A DNA stretch of 64,000 bases from Oxytricha trifallax (taxonomy: Eukaryota > Ciliophora > Spirotrichea > Sporadotrichida > Oxytrichidae), in assembly GCA_000711775.1 (NCBI GenBank), contig ARYC01025379.1, forward strand, positions 51,245-115,244. The letters run 5' to 3'. The notes beneath the pieces are model-generated. The model worked only from the letters and a program-made list of their open reading frames with translations, made no database searches and was not told where the DNA came from. Each line of letters opens with the position of its first letter. The first letter of the stretch is position 1. Below, in pieces: positions 44,547-55,089 of the stretch. The position numbers and the translations under genes are program-made.

Positions 44547-45320
44547 ATGGAATCTATGAATGATGCAATTAAGAGAATCCAATCTCAAGATTTAATAGGA
44601 AAATATCTTAGTAAAGAAGGAAGACCTTTACAGATACTTGGTATAGCAAGGTAAGTTTTAATCTAAAGTAACTTAATGAACATATTTGGATTGTTCTTGC
44701 CAAGTAGGAGAGAACTAGGATCTCCTTTTTAAAAGCCATACTTAATTAAGAGAAAAAAGCTTTTAAAACTAATGAAATAAAGATAATTGAGATTCCTAAC
44801 TAACCAGAATCTCAGTAATAAACTTCCTGTATGATGATGCAATTAATGAGCCAGATGTTGCTCTCTAACTTCCATCAAAGCTACAACTCTCTAATAAGCT
44901 GCCAGAGAGAAACTTCTTCTTTGCCGTTCTTGCAACTCTGAAAACTGAGTACTTAATAGAAGTAATTTAAGAAGCTCACAAGAAACGCTATAGCATCTCT
45001 CCTGAAGAAAAAGAGAAGCAGGGAATTAAAATCAGTGACTCATGGCTATCTGGAACTTCAAAAAACATTCATTCATCTCTCTCATGTAAGCTTACCCTTC
45101 TAACTTTATAGAAATATCTGGAACTGTTATTTATTTGATGAAAGAGAGCAGCAAGTTAGCAGAGAGAGAAAGTTAAAATTATAGAAAGAATTGAGTAAGA
45201 GACTCTTCAAAGGTTCCTGAATGCCAGACGAGATGATTTTAAATGCAGGAGCAGGCAATTAGAGAAGAAATATTAGCCCAACCAACCCTTAATAGGAAGA
45301 AAAGAAAGAGAAGTCAAATA
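44547..45320 (+). pseudogene. TBE 22-kDa gene, broken
   Basis: Starts MESMNDAIKRIQSQDLIGKY at 44547. Conserved blocks such as PERNFFFAVLATLKTEYL (about 44905) and DAGAGNQRRN (about 45250) are recognisable, but small indels near 44615, 44700, 44800, 45040 and later scramble the frame. More decayed than copies 2 and 3. Confidence 0.82.
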
Positions 45321-45344
45321 TCTTAATGGGTTAATTATTATGTG

Positions 45345-45585
45345 AACTTATTCATTAGTTAAAATTTAAAACTTATTTTATACACAAAATCTCTCTTCTC
45401 TTGCGCATACTTTTACTTTATCATCGCTGACTTTTTAGCAGCACTATTAATAAAATCAATTGAGTCTCTCTTCAAATCGTGCATCAAAGGATAGAGAAGA
45501 AGATTCTTGTAGTATCCTTTCAATGGCCCCCCAATATAATTCAAATCCATTGAACTAAGGACAATAGGGAGCTATATCTTTTATA
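45345..45585 (-). pseudogene. TBE transposase remnant (C-terminal third)
   Basis: The minus strand reads PYCPQFNGFELYWGAIER (the block of the last catalytic residue, about 45545), then LYPLMHD-like text and a tail matching copy 2's KGDFVYIK. The first two catalytic Asp blocks are deleted: the sequence jumps to the terminal repeat at about 45570. Confidence 0.85.
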
Positions 45586-45625
45586 CAATCAAACTACAGA
45601 AAGGGTTTTGGGTTTTTGATTGTTT

Positions 45626-46335
45626 CGTACTAAATAAATTACATTTTATTTATTATCACGATGTATGCTGTTTTGCTAGCTTTAAGCCCCAGAACCTTTT
45701 TTCTATTGCTGTTGTAATTAATTTCCATAGAATTTATTTGTTTAGGGAATAATAACATAGCAATATTTATAGAAATGAGATTAATCATTTTCAATGCATT
45801 ATTAGTAGAGTTGAGCTTTACCTTTAATTAGTAGTGACCATAAAGCTTTGAAATATGTAAATCATTGTTTTAAGTAATAACAGTTGACCCTCCACGATGA
45901 TGAGTTGGAATCATACCTCCTGTGAAAATTGATTGATTATCGAAGCTAAGCTGTAAACGATTATATTGACTTTTCATGATTTAGTTTAATGGAAATTATA
46001 ATAAAATAATTTAATCTGAATCTCTACGAACTGAGTGCCTATTTTTCACGATAATATGTTTCTGCTTAAATTTCTGCGATTTTATTGCTAACGATTAAAG
46101 AATTATTAATGATTCCCACATTGGGATTAGTATACTTATATCATAATACTGTGTTTGTTCAATTTACTGCCTTGGGAAGAGGAGTTACCATGCAAACTGG
46201 AGTGAATGGTTAATTCATTGTATATGTATTTGAGATTGCTGTAGAACCTTTACATCCTGTGCGATTGAATATTTTGTTATTTAATTGTACTGATACTCCT
46301 CCGTAACCTCCATTCCTTTATATACTCATTTGATT
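45626..46335 (-). pseudogene. Broken gene of unknown family beside TBE copy 4
   Basis: On the minus strand, GGYGGVSVQLNNKIFNRTGC starts near 46300 and continues with TNPNVGIINNSLIVSNKIAE, interrupted by two TGA codons near 46170. Another frame from about 46000 encodes SQYNRLQLSFDNQSIFTGGM and HRGGSTVITQNNDLHISKLY, and stays open to the TBE edge. Gly/Asn/Ser-rich beta-type composition suggests a structural or surface protein. Frame changes show it is broken, unless small IESs explain them. Not recognised. Confidence 0.5.
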
Positions 46336-46375
46336 TTGGTGTTATGCCCATCCCTTTAATAGTTATCAAAACTTT

Positions 46376-48077
46376 GGGTACTGACGTCCACAGCGCCCTG
46401 ATGACGCCTAGAGCGCTCAAGTGACGTCCAGAGCGCCCATAGCGCCTAGGAGACGTCCAGAGCGCTCATAATTTTACTTTATAATAATTTTTTTAAAACT
46501 ACTTTACCTCAATCTCTATGCATTTATAGATAGACTAATGTGAAATCTCAGCACTACATTATAATACAGTTTATATAAATTTCTTTTTATATATTAGTTT
46601 TTCTATCGCTACATATTTAATGTATTTTACTAAAGTATATATTGATCAAAAGTCACTAACAATTTCTAATGAATTTTTTTTTAAAAATGTTCATTTAACC
46701 TTTTTATAAAATTGATAATTTATAAAAATTTTTTTCTATATTAAACATTTTTACTTTTTAAGGATCATTCTTTATCAAATATATAAAATTAAAGTAATCT
46801 TAGAGTTTAAATAGAAAAATTGATTCCATATCGAAAAAATTTAAGGATTATTAACCCAGATAAATATTTAATCATATTTAAATAAGTTTTCATTTAAAAA
46901 TAAATGATAACCTCTTTTAACTAAAACTCTTTTTCCAATTAAATTAAATAGTAATAACTATAAAAATTAGATTAGACTTTTTTTATTCAATCATTTTTAA
47001 AGTAGGGTTAGAACTAAGATTTACATGAAAAACTTTATAATTAAAAACAAATTAAATTCAATAAAATTAAAAATAGAGAACTATGTGATTTAAAACTTAT
47101 TTTATATTAGATGCATAAAAATTGTAGAAATACAATTCCTTAGTATAATTTTTGATCTTGCTTTATTATTATTTACTCTTATTAAGTACAGTTTTTATTT
47201 ATTGGGAAACTCATGATAGTAAAGCATTTATTAAATATTTGAATGTAAATACTATTAGATTACTGCATCATATTAAAAATTAATAATAAGTACATGATTG
47301 AATTAAAAAAATCTAAATCAAAAGTTTGGTGGATTTAAAAATTTTCGAACTCTAAATATTGTAAATCTGTTAATTTATATTTATCTAATTAGTCATTCAT
47401 TTGTAAAAAAATGGGAAAAAAATCCTAAGTTTGTAAAAATAAAAACTCTAAAAATGTATATAATTTCATATAACTGAGTAATTTTAAAAATAAATCCAAA
47501 TCGAAAGATTAAAAGATTACCCTTTTTTTAAAAAAAAATATCATGAATTTTAAAATTATCATAACTATGTCTCTTAAACGTTTGATTTTTAAATTATTGT
47601 ATTATGTTAGACTTTAAATAATCTACCATTTTTAGTAAAGAATATTAAAAGTGATCAGACAGAAGAAAATTCTAGACATAAAATTTAGAAAAATATTATT
47701 ATTTAGTTTATTAATTAGAGTGAGATTTATTTAGGTTAGCTATAAGAATTTTTGTAAAAATTTATACGCGTGAATATGATTAATTAAGTTAAGACATACA
47801 TAACATGAATGAAAATGAAAAAATTCTTACATATTTAATTGTATAAATTTTGGGGTCTTGCGGTTTAAGAAAGAAATTTATATAAATTTTAGTATTATTT
47901 AGTGTTGAGATTACACATTAGTCAAGCTATAAATGATTAGAGAGTATGGTAAAGTAATTTTGAAAAGAATTATTATAAAGTAAAATTATGGGCGCTCTGG
48001 ACTTCGACGTCATCTGGGCGCTTTGGACGTCACCTGGGCGCTCCTGACGTCAGCAGACGTTGTGGGCGTCACTGTCC
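46376..48077. mobile_element. 1.7-kb transposon with GC-rich inverted repeats, 8-bp TSD
   Basis: Terminal inverted repeats of about 220 bp: GGGTACTGACGTCCACAGCG at the left and, inverted, GGACAGTGACGCCCACAAC at the right. Each arm has several spaced copies of a TGACGTCCAGAGCGC-like unit in otherwise AT-rich DNA. The direct repeat AAAACTTT flanks both sides (46368-46375 and 48078-48085), a perfect 8-bp target duplication. The interior is AT-rich with no gene seen, so it is non-autonomous. An 8-bp duplication is usual for hAT and some other superfamilies; the ends do not decide which. Confidence 0.88.
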
Positions 48078-48192
48078 AAAACTTTTTTGAATATTCAAAT
48101 TTTAATAGAAATTAATAAATAAACTAAAATATTCATCTATAATTTTTAAATCTTAAAATCGATTATTGGTATTAATTGATAGTAATTGTAAG

Positions 48193-48248
48193 TTAGTAAA
48201 AGTGGGGCAAAAGGAAGAAAAATTTGCTACTTTTGCCCCACTTTTAGA
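48193..48248. repeat. Hairpin AGTGGGGCAAAAG...CTTTTGCCCCACT
   Basis: AAAAGTGGGGCAAAAG and CTTTTGCCCCACTTTT form a near-perfect stem of about 16 bp with a short loop. Related hairpins or halves appear near 50042-50086 (GGGTCAAGT / ACTTGCGCCC) and 58700-58735 (GTGGGGCAAAAC). Possibly the core of a small repeat family, or a structured transcript end. Confidence 0.5.
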
Positions 48249-49130
48249 AATTTTTTAATTTGATACTTTTATATTTTTTTCATCATAGTCTCCGTTACTC
48301 GACTCCTAATATATTATTCATTAATAGTTAATATGATAATAGTCTTTTAACCTATTTAATAAATATATATATATATATTGCTTTAATATCTAAAAAAATT
48401 AGTTGTTTTATTACTTCTGATCATATATATTCTAGAATATATTTTAATCAAGTTGTTTACTTTAACTATATAATTTTTTATAAGTCATGATTTAATAATC
48501 AGAATAATATATAGATCAGAAATACTTTAAAATATACATATATTTTTACCAAATTTTAATAACTTAATTAATAAGTATTATACATTAAACTACATTTTTA
48601 TTATAATTTAAACCACTATTATATATGAATAAAGTGTTAGTGAGTGCATAATTAAGTTTTAACCAACATTAGTTTTTATATTGTTTAAAATTTGTAATCT
48701 ACATTTAAGAATCCTAATTATTAATAAGTTTTAATTCATGAGTAAACATTCTATAATATTCATTAATTCTGAACTATATATTCACTATATTTATTTCTGA
48801 AATTCACTTATTATAATAAATTTTGATAAGCTTATTAATCGTTTCGACGATTCTCTGGGCTTGTGTCTCTAGAAGTAGTTTTTTATCTCTTAGAATTTAT
48901 AATATAGGGTTGCTCTTAACAATAAAAGTAAACTGTCTTATTAAGATTTTATTGTTAAAATAAATAGGATGAAAATTCTTATCTTTTTCATGCTTAAAAT
49001 GAAGTAACAATTGTCTTAGCTGCATTTAGTGAAACCAACAATCATTAAAGAATGTGACGATTGATTGGTTTAATTAATTTAAAATGCAATTTGATATTAG
49101 TTTAGAGTTACAATTATTACTTTCAATATT
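48249..49130. other. AT-rich DNA, nothing seen
   Basis: No supportable gene. Confidence 0.5.
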
Positions 49131-49133
49131 AAA

Positions 49134-50762
49134 ATGGGAAAGAAAGTAAAATATAAGAGAGATGTTTATTATAGAAAAGCATAAGAAGTGGGAATAGCGC
49201 AAGATCAGCTTACAAACTTTTGCAAATCGATGAAGAGTTTAATATCTTTGAATGAGTCGATAGAGAAGTAGATATATGTGATGCACAAAAATAATTGTAC
49301 AAAGTTATTTCTAAGAGACTAAAAGAATAGAGTTTAGTTATTACCAACACAAAGAGACTAAAAATAAACATAAATTTTTACATTTTTTAAAATAGTTGCA
49401 CCTAAGTTGACTTATTGAGAGGGCAGCGCAGTACTATAATTAAAGGAGACATCTTAAGAGAAAATACTGTTTAAGAAATAAAAGAAGTTTTTGAAGCAGA
49501 GCCCTTATAATTTGGTAGTAAGTGATGAAGCTCTAGACATCTTAGGTGACCATGATTTTGATTAGTTTGTTCAGCATTCAGTTGAAATAGTGAAAAAAAT
49601 CGAGAATATAAAAATCACTAAATACAAAGAAATATATTTTACGCTTACTTGAGATATTTTTAATTTGAAAATTTGTATAATTTATAAAAGAATTGTATAT
49701 TATTGTGATAAAAAATAAGTAGAAATAATTTAATTTTTAATATTGAATCCATTAGATATTAAATTTTTATATCTTCATATAAATATGTTTAATTAAGTTT
49801 GAATTATAAAGTTTTCATTATTCCTAAATAGTAACATGATTAATTTTCTAATATATTTCTAAAAAAAGTTAAAAATCTTTAAAATTATTATTTTCTAAGT
49901 AAAAACAAATTATTAAACTAAAATTAAAAACAATGAATAAATTAAGTTTAATTTTATCATTAAAAGAAATTACATCTTTAAATAACTTTATATACAAAAA
50001 ATAATTATTAATATATTAAAATATTAATAATTTAAGAAATTGGGTCAAGTAGTAAGAATATATAAATTTACCACTTGCGCCCATTTTAATATATATTAAT
50101 ATAAATATAGAAAATTTAAAAAGTTAATTATAATCATGATTTAAAAATAACTTATTATATAATTCGTCATATTTATAGAATTTAAATATTCCCAATTGTG
50201 CATTTAATTTGCCTGATTAACTATTGCTAGCTGCTCTTAACATTTATCAGGCTTTTATCTCCAGGAGGTACATTTGTTGAAAAAGTTTTCAGAGGAAAAG
50301 ACATATAATTACTTCATAAATAGATTGAAATGGTGTTCTTTGACGTTTACTGCTCCAAATTAAAATGTTCCGGGAACTCTAGCATTGAAGGTTTCGTAGT
50401 TGCCAAGAACTTCTTAGGGAAGCAAGAGGTCTGATTAACTACCGATAGTTTGAACTTATGTGATGTCCTGACAACTTTAAAACAACTGCAAAACTTTCAA
50501 AATATATATTTTGTGATAAGGAGGCAGATGTCGATGACATTATTTCATTTGTTGCTTTTGTATAAAAAACGACGATTTTTATGCAGACATGAACTATTCG
50601 CTTAATACTAAAGTCATGGAAAAGAAATAAGGTAAAGATGAAGAGATTAAAGACAATTAAGTGGAAGGTGCCTATAAGTACATTGAACAAATATAAAAAC
50701 CTATTGACCAACCTTACAAGTTTTTCTTGGCAAAGAGAAACGACCTAAATAATAATTAATGA
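49134..50762 (+). pseudogene. TRM7/FTSJ1-like tRNA 2'-O-methyltransferase, decayed
   Basis: Starts MGKKVKYKRDVYYRKAQEVG, the typical start of TRM7/FTSJ1-type methyltransferases, which methylate ribose in the tRNA anticodon loop. ARSAYKLLQIDEEFNIFE follows in a shifted frame, then GDILRENTVQEIKEVFE, and VVSDEALDILGDHDFD where the family has VVxDGAPDVTGLHDxD. After an interval (about 49580-50220) come LLAALNIY, SPGGTFVEKVFRGKD, NSSIEGFVVAKNF and the C-terminal AYKYIEQIQKPIDQPYK, ending with the TGA at 50760. The SAM-binding AAPGSW motif is lost (DAQKQL), and at least four frame changes and TGA codons are present. The 640-bp interval may be an IES or insertion. Confidence 0.85.
49578..50220. other. 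Intervening AT-rich segment in the TRM7-like pseudogene
   Basis: Splits homologous blocks of the methyltransferase. Contains the hairpin GGGTCAAGTAGTAA / TTACCACTTGCGCCC (about 50042-50086). It could be an IES or an inserted element. No coding seen. Confidence 0.5.
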
Positions 50763-50866
50763 TTAATTATAATCTTGAATTTACAGTTTAATCATTTTAT
50801 TCTATTTTCTAACAACCATAATTTAAAATAGGAAATTGATAAATTAAAATAATTAAAAAAATCGAT

Positions 50867-52343
50867 ATGAATAACCTCGGTACGAACGAGAAAACAAACA
50901 TTCTCAACATAATCAATGAAAAAGACTTTAAAGTATTGACTAAAGTCATCATTGACATATGTCTTTAAGACATATGGGGTCTGTATACTATACAGAAGCG
51001 TTTGTTTGTTGCAAGGAACATCATCAAGAGACTTGGCCATCAATCTTTTCTCATTATTTCACAAACAAGGGAAAAAGCAAAACAAATTCAGAAATTGGCT
51101 ACATCTCTTCAAGAAACTACTCAGACAAACTATATCTTTCAACAAGTACAACATCTAACCTAACAGGTTATCAGTACTTGTAGCTACTCAAACTATCGAT
51201 AGCTAAATCGATGGACTCAATGAAAAAGTCAAACAACTTGACTTAGCCATTAACAGTGAAAAGTCCATTGGTAAGATCTCCCTTACGCATTTTCTACAAA
51301 ACCCCTTCGAGCTTGACAACTTTAATATTGACAAATTCCTTTGGCATTACAGGTAAAACAAACCACAAGAAGCTTCACAGAGAAAACTAATACTCTCAAG
51401 TGCTGAATATAGTGAAGATGGAGACTTTTCAGATTTCTCAGACGACTTGTCTCTAAAATATCTTTCGGAGCAATCAGAAACCTTCAGTCCTGTGTTTAGA
51501 GGTAAATTTACTATTAAATAGTAAAATCTCAAAAATAAAGTCTTGACGCACTAACATTAAGCCGTGACTTATTAAAATTAATTTGATTAATTTTAAAATT
51601 AAGATATTACTAAATAGTAATAAATTAATTAAGTACACAGTCATTAAAAAGATATGATCGTCTACGAAGGATATGAAGCAGATCAACCAACCTTTGATCT
51701 AATGAAGTACAAATATACTCACTCACAGTGGTAAGACATTATGGACAACAAAAATTCTCTACTGTCAATATCATTCAATACAAGCAGTTCCAAGGTATTC
51801 ACATATCTCTGCAAAGCAGCTCTATACATGAGCCACGTAGGCAACAGTACCACTAACAAACAGCTAGCTAAAATAGTAGCTGAAGACACCCTTACATTAA
51901 AGATAAATAATGCGAATGTCAATATTTAAGATCCCTGTCTCTCTCTAATCAAGTAGTTCGCTTCTTTAATTTTGAAAAATAAGTAAGCAAACGAACAAGC
52001 CACAATCAGTATGAAATACGAGGGTGAGAAAATCAAAAATAGAGTCATCTTCTACATCAAATGCGTGCAAAAGCATTCATGCTTTATCAAAAATGATCTA
52101 ACATAATTGATCATGACTAGATTCAGAGACTAGTTAGAAATGCAGCTGTTCAGATTCAGCATGAGAGTTAGCAGCTATCATTCAGCAACAGTAGCTAAGG
52201 TCGATGACCAGTTTGTCCACATAAATGACAAGAGAAATAACTAGCACAAAGGAAGGAAGAAGACACAGCAGAGAAACAACAACAATCATCAGAGGAAGAA
52301 GAAAAGACCTCAAAGACAAATCAAAAGAAGAGAAAAGAGATGA
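50867..52343 (+). CDS. Long ORF with very basic C-terminus, one frame change
   Basis: Not recognised. A frame from the ATG at 50867 (MNNLGTNEKTNILNIINEKD) runs to about 51175. A second frame is open from well before 51180 to the TGA at 52341. A single extra base near 51179 would link them into about 492 codons. The middle is coiled-coil and then acidic (SAEYSEDGDFSDFSDDLSLK). The last 230 codons, from an internal ATG at 51654 (MIVYEGYEADQPTFDLMKYK), form an intact globular part followed by an Arg/Lys/Asn/Gln tail (for example HQRKKKRPQRQIKRREKR) that should bind nucleic acid. It could be a macronuclear gene or part of a mobile element. No inverted repeats were found around it. Confidence 0.65.
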
Positions 52344-52592
52344 TTTAATTTAATTAAGTGGTAGATCCACACATATATAAAGGGTAACCAACCCCTCAAG
52401 TGATTAACATTGAGTAGCCTCTGAACTCTCGTTTTATGTTTTAATAATAATAATAAATTAAAATTAAAATTAATAATTAAAAATCGAAATAAAAAATTTG
52501 CTAGACAAAGACGGAGCATGATTGCGTTCACAATATATTTGTAAGTTACATTTTACATATTTGAATTTATTTCAATACTCTTTCAGCAATGC

Positions 52593-52718
52593 CACAGAGA
52601 CTTAAAGGGAGAGGACGAGGCTTCAGCAAAGAACAGAAATACAAAAATAAGAAAAACTGATTCTTGCAGATGGAGATGTGTATGAAGGTGAATGGAAAGA
52701 TGACAAAGCTATTCTGTT
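52593..52718 (+). CDS. MORN-repeat fragment
   Basis: The frame around 52665-52715 reads LILADGDVYEGEWKDDKA, a clear MORN motif (YxGxWxxxK type), preceded in another frame by a Lys/Arg-rich stretch starting at the ATG at 52593 (MPQRLKGRGRGF). It ends at a T-tract at 52720. Probably one short segment of a larger MORN protein. MORN repeats often act at membranes or the cytoskeleton. Confidence 0.5.
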
Positions 52719-52934
52719 TTTTTTTCATTTCTGTTTAAATTAATCCTAATACCTACTTATATTATTAATTTTCATTTTAAATTAAAGTCTTCCTCTTATT
52801 TTTCATATTTGTTACATTTTCTTTAAAATTCATGAAGCTCGTTATCCATTTTTAGATGTTGCAACAGTTTAGATGTTAATGGTTGTTGTTTTATTCATAT
52901 CAATCTGTTACTACCAGTTACTCATAGTATGATT

Positions 52935-53354
52935 GCTAAACTATGCTATCTTAGTACCAACTATTACTTAAGGGTTATTTATAATATACCTGAGGGTAAG
53001 CTTAATTTTAAGGGGTTGCTTGGTTAATATTAGATATAAGCAGGAGAGGGGTTTTATATCGGATATTATTATTAATGAGGTGGACCATTAATTTATTTAA
53101 GTCTCTAATGACCGGAAGCAGTATTGTTTGGGGTTAATGACTCATATGCTGTCCCTTTTCTTTATTGGCTTTATTAGTCACTTTTGCGTTAATTGTTATA
53201 AGAATTTTCAATATTGGAAGTGGTGGTTGAAGGGAAGATGGATCCCTATTTTTTACTATGAGCTCTAAACTAGTTTCCAAAATATCTTTTTTAACTGCTT
53301 TGTTGCTTATAACTATTGTTTGTTACATTAGAATCATTAAGAGTGACTACTAAA
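52935..53354 (+). CDS. Membrane-protein segment, unknown
   Basis: A frame with no TGA over about 139 codons. It has a hydrophobic start (ILVPTITQGLFIIYL), a polar part (EVDHQFIQVSNDRKQYCLGL), then a probable transmembrane segment (MLSLFFIGFISHFCV), a Trp-rich turn (QYWKWWLKGRWIPIFYYEL) and another hydrophobic stretch. No start codon is assigned, so it is likely an internal MDS of a multi-pass membrane protein. The next coding stretch at 53385 could be its continuation. Confidence 0.55.
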
Positions 53355-53384
53355 GAGTTGTTTATCATTTAATTATCAGGAGAC

Positions 53385-53637
53385 TTGGATATATTTGAGT
53401 ATACTATCGATGCAATAATTTCCTTTTTTCATTAGTTTTGTTGTTAATTCACTTGGTTAGCCTTGGAATTAATGATATCTATTTAATTCACTTAACCTAG
53501 AGTGGGAGCATCTTTCACAGACATATCTCTTGGATTTTTATTTAATTTCTTATGTTTTAAGGATTATCAAGCATATTGTATATTTTTGGATTTACATTTA
53601 GGGGCATGGTTTAGTTAAGATTATTTAATTGTTTTGT
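53385..53637 (+). CDS. Coding island, probable continuation
   Basis: A frame from about 53385 (GDLDIFEYTIDAIISFFHQF) to the TGA at about 53637 encodes further hydrophobic text (ASFTDISLGFLFNFLCF). An alternative frame over the same DNA is also hydrophobic, so the true frame is unsure. Probably belongs with the preceding membrane segment. Confidence 0.35.
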
Positions 53638-54069
53638 AATGAGGATCAATATCTATAAATTTTAAATAACTTCAAATTATTAGATATATTATTTGCTATA
53701 TTTACTATATAAATGAAAAGAATTTAATAAATAGAAATTATAAAAAGAATGAGGTAAAAATATAATTCCAACAAGTTTAATAGAAAATTTATATATCTAA
53801 TTTTATGAAAGCAATTTTAAATCCCATGATGTTTCTTGGGTTAATGTTAACTTTATCTTACTGATTACTTTGCATCAATTAAATTTGTACTTGTTGCCTA
53901 TGTCTGATTTTAAATTGGAGAGATAGTTTATATAAGTTCTCCTATTTCATTTTTGTATTAAGTGATAAGTTGCTGTAATATGATTATGTCTATTTGGCTC
54001 GGGGAATTTATAGAGTAATCTTTCTCAAAACTATACTCCTCTGATTGAATCTAATATTGAAGGAATAGA

Positions 54070-54475
54070 TTCGTAATTGGAAAATTAAATTCAAATTAAT
54101 TTATCATAAATCAAAATCGTGGCAGTTAAATTTAGCCTAATTTGTCAATCTTGGACTCTTTCGATAGAGAATTCAAAATAAGCTGGACTTTATTGTTTGC
54201 GGTACTATTTTATCTCATCCCTGAAGCTAAATAACTCGACTTTAATGTTGGGTATACTTTTATGAATTTAGATGCTTTTAATTAAAGTCGAGTTATTTCG
54301 CTCTAGGGATGAGATAAAATAGTACCGCTAATAATAAAGTTCAGCTTATTTTGAATTCTCTATCGAAGGAGTCCAAGATTGACAAATTAGGCTAAATTTA
54401 ACTGCCACTAATTTGATTTATGATAAATTAATTTGAATTTAATTTTCCAATTTCGAATATATTTCAACAATAATT
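54070..54475. mobile_element. Hairpin element 1 of a foldback family
   Basis: Near-perfect inverted repeat with arms of about 190 bp (54075-54265 and 54283-54470) and a very short loop. Diagnostic words: TCGTGGCAGTTAAATTTAGC, GAATTCAAAATAAGCTGGAC and TTTATCTCATCCCT. No coding. The outer tips read AATTGGAAAATTAAATTC. Confidence 0.85.
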
Positions 54476-54531
54476 AATCGTCTATTGGCATTAGAGAATG
54501 GAGGCTGAATATTTATTTGATATAATAAAAT

Positions 54532-54957
54532 ATTGTAGGAATACATTTAAATTTGGGAAAATAAAATTAAAATTAAATTAATAAATAATATAATTCGTGG
54601 CAGTTAACTTTCTGGAAACCTAGACAATATGGTACTTGTTTGAAAGATAATTCAAAATTAGCTGGACTTTACTATTGGCGGTACCCCTCTATCGCATCTC
54701 TGGAGCTAGTAAACGCAACTTTAATTAAAGCATTAAAATAAATTAAACAAATCAACCGAAATTAAAGTCAAGTTATCTCGCTCCAGGGATGAGATAGAGG
54801 GGTACCGCCAATAGTAAAGTCCAGCTAATTTTGAATTATCTTTCAAACAAGTACCATATTGTCTAGGTTTCCAGAAAGTTAACTGCCACGAATTATTATT
54901 ATTATTTATTAATTATAAATTATTTTCCCAAATTAAATGTATTCCTACAATAATTAT
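54532..54957. mobile_element. Hairpin element 2 of the same family
   Basis: A second foldback, about 60 bp to the right of the first. Arms are about 195 bp (54532-54735 and 54765-54957). The tips are ATTGTAGGAATACATTTAAA and its inverse. It shares the core words of element 1 (TTCAAAATTAGCTGGACTTT, GGCGGTACC, TCGTGGCAGTTAA), but the arm sequence in between differs by family-level divergence. The two are tandem, independent palindromes. Confidence 0.85.
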
Positions 54958-55089
54958 ATTATTTCTCTATTCCATATGATTTTCTTTTATCTAGCCAAAA
55001 GACCCAAATAGTCTTTGTCAATCATTGAAATTTATTTAAACCAGGGAAGAGCTCTAATATCTGGAATGGTAAGTTTGTCGTCTGGGTTA

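Larger units (their letters stand above)
41700..45618 (-). mobile_element. TBE transposon copy 4, rearranged
   Basis: Same subfamily as copy 2. The left end lacks telomeric repeats and leaves homology at about 41700. The right end has GAAAGGGTTTTGGGTTTTTG (to 45618). Most of the transposase gene is deleted: only its 3' part remains, joined directly to the terminal repeat near 45570. The spacer between the 57-kDa and 22-kDa genes is expanded by about 0.9 kb, including a 264-bp C4A4-ended insertion. All genes are broken. Confidence 0.9.
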
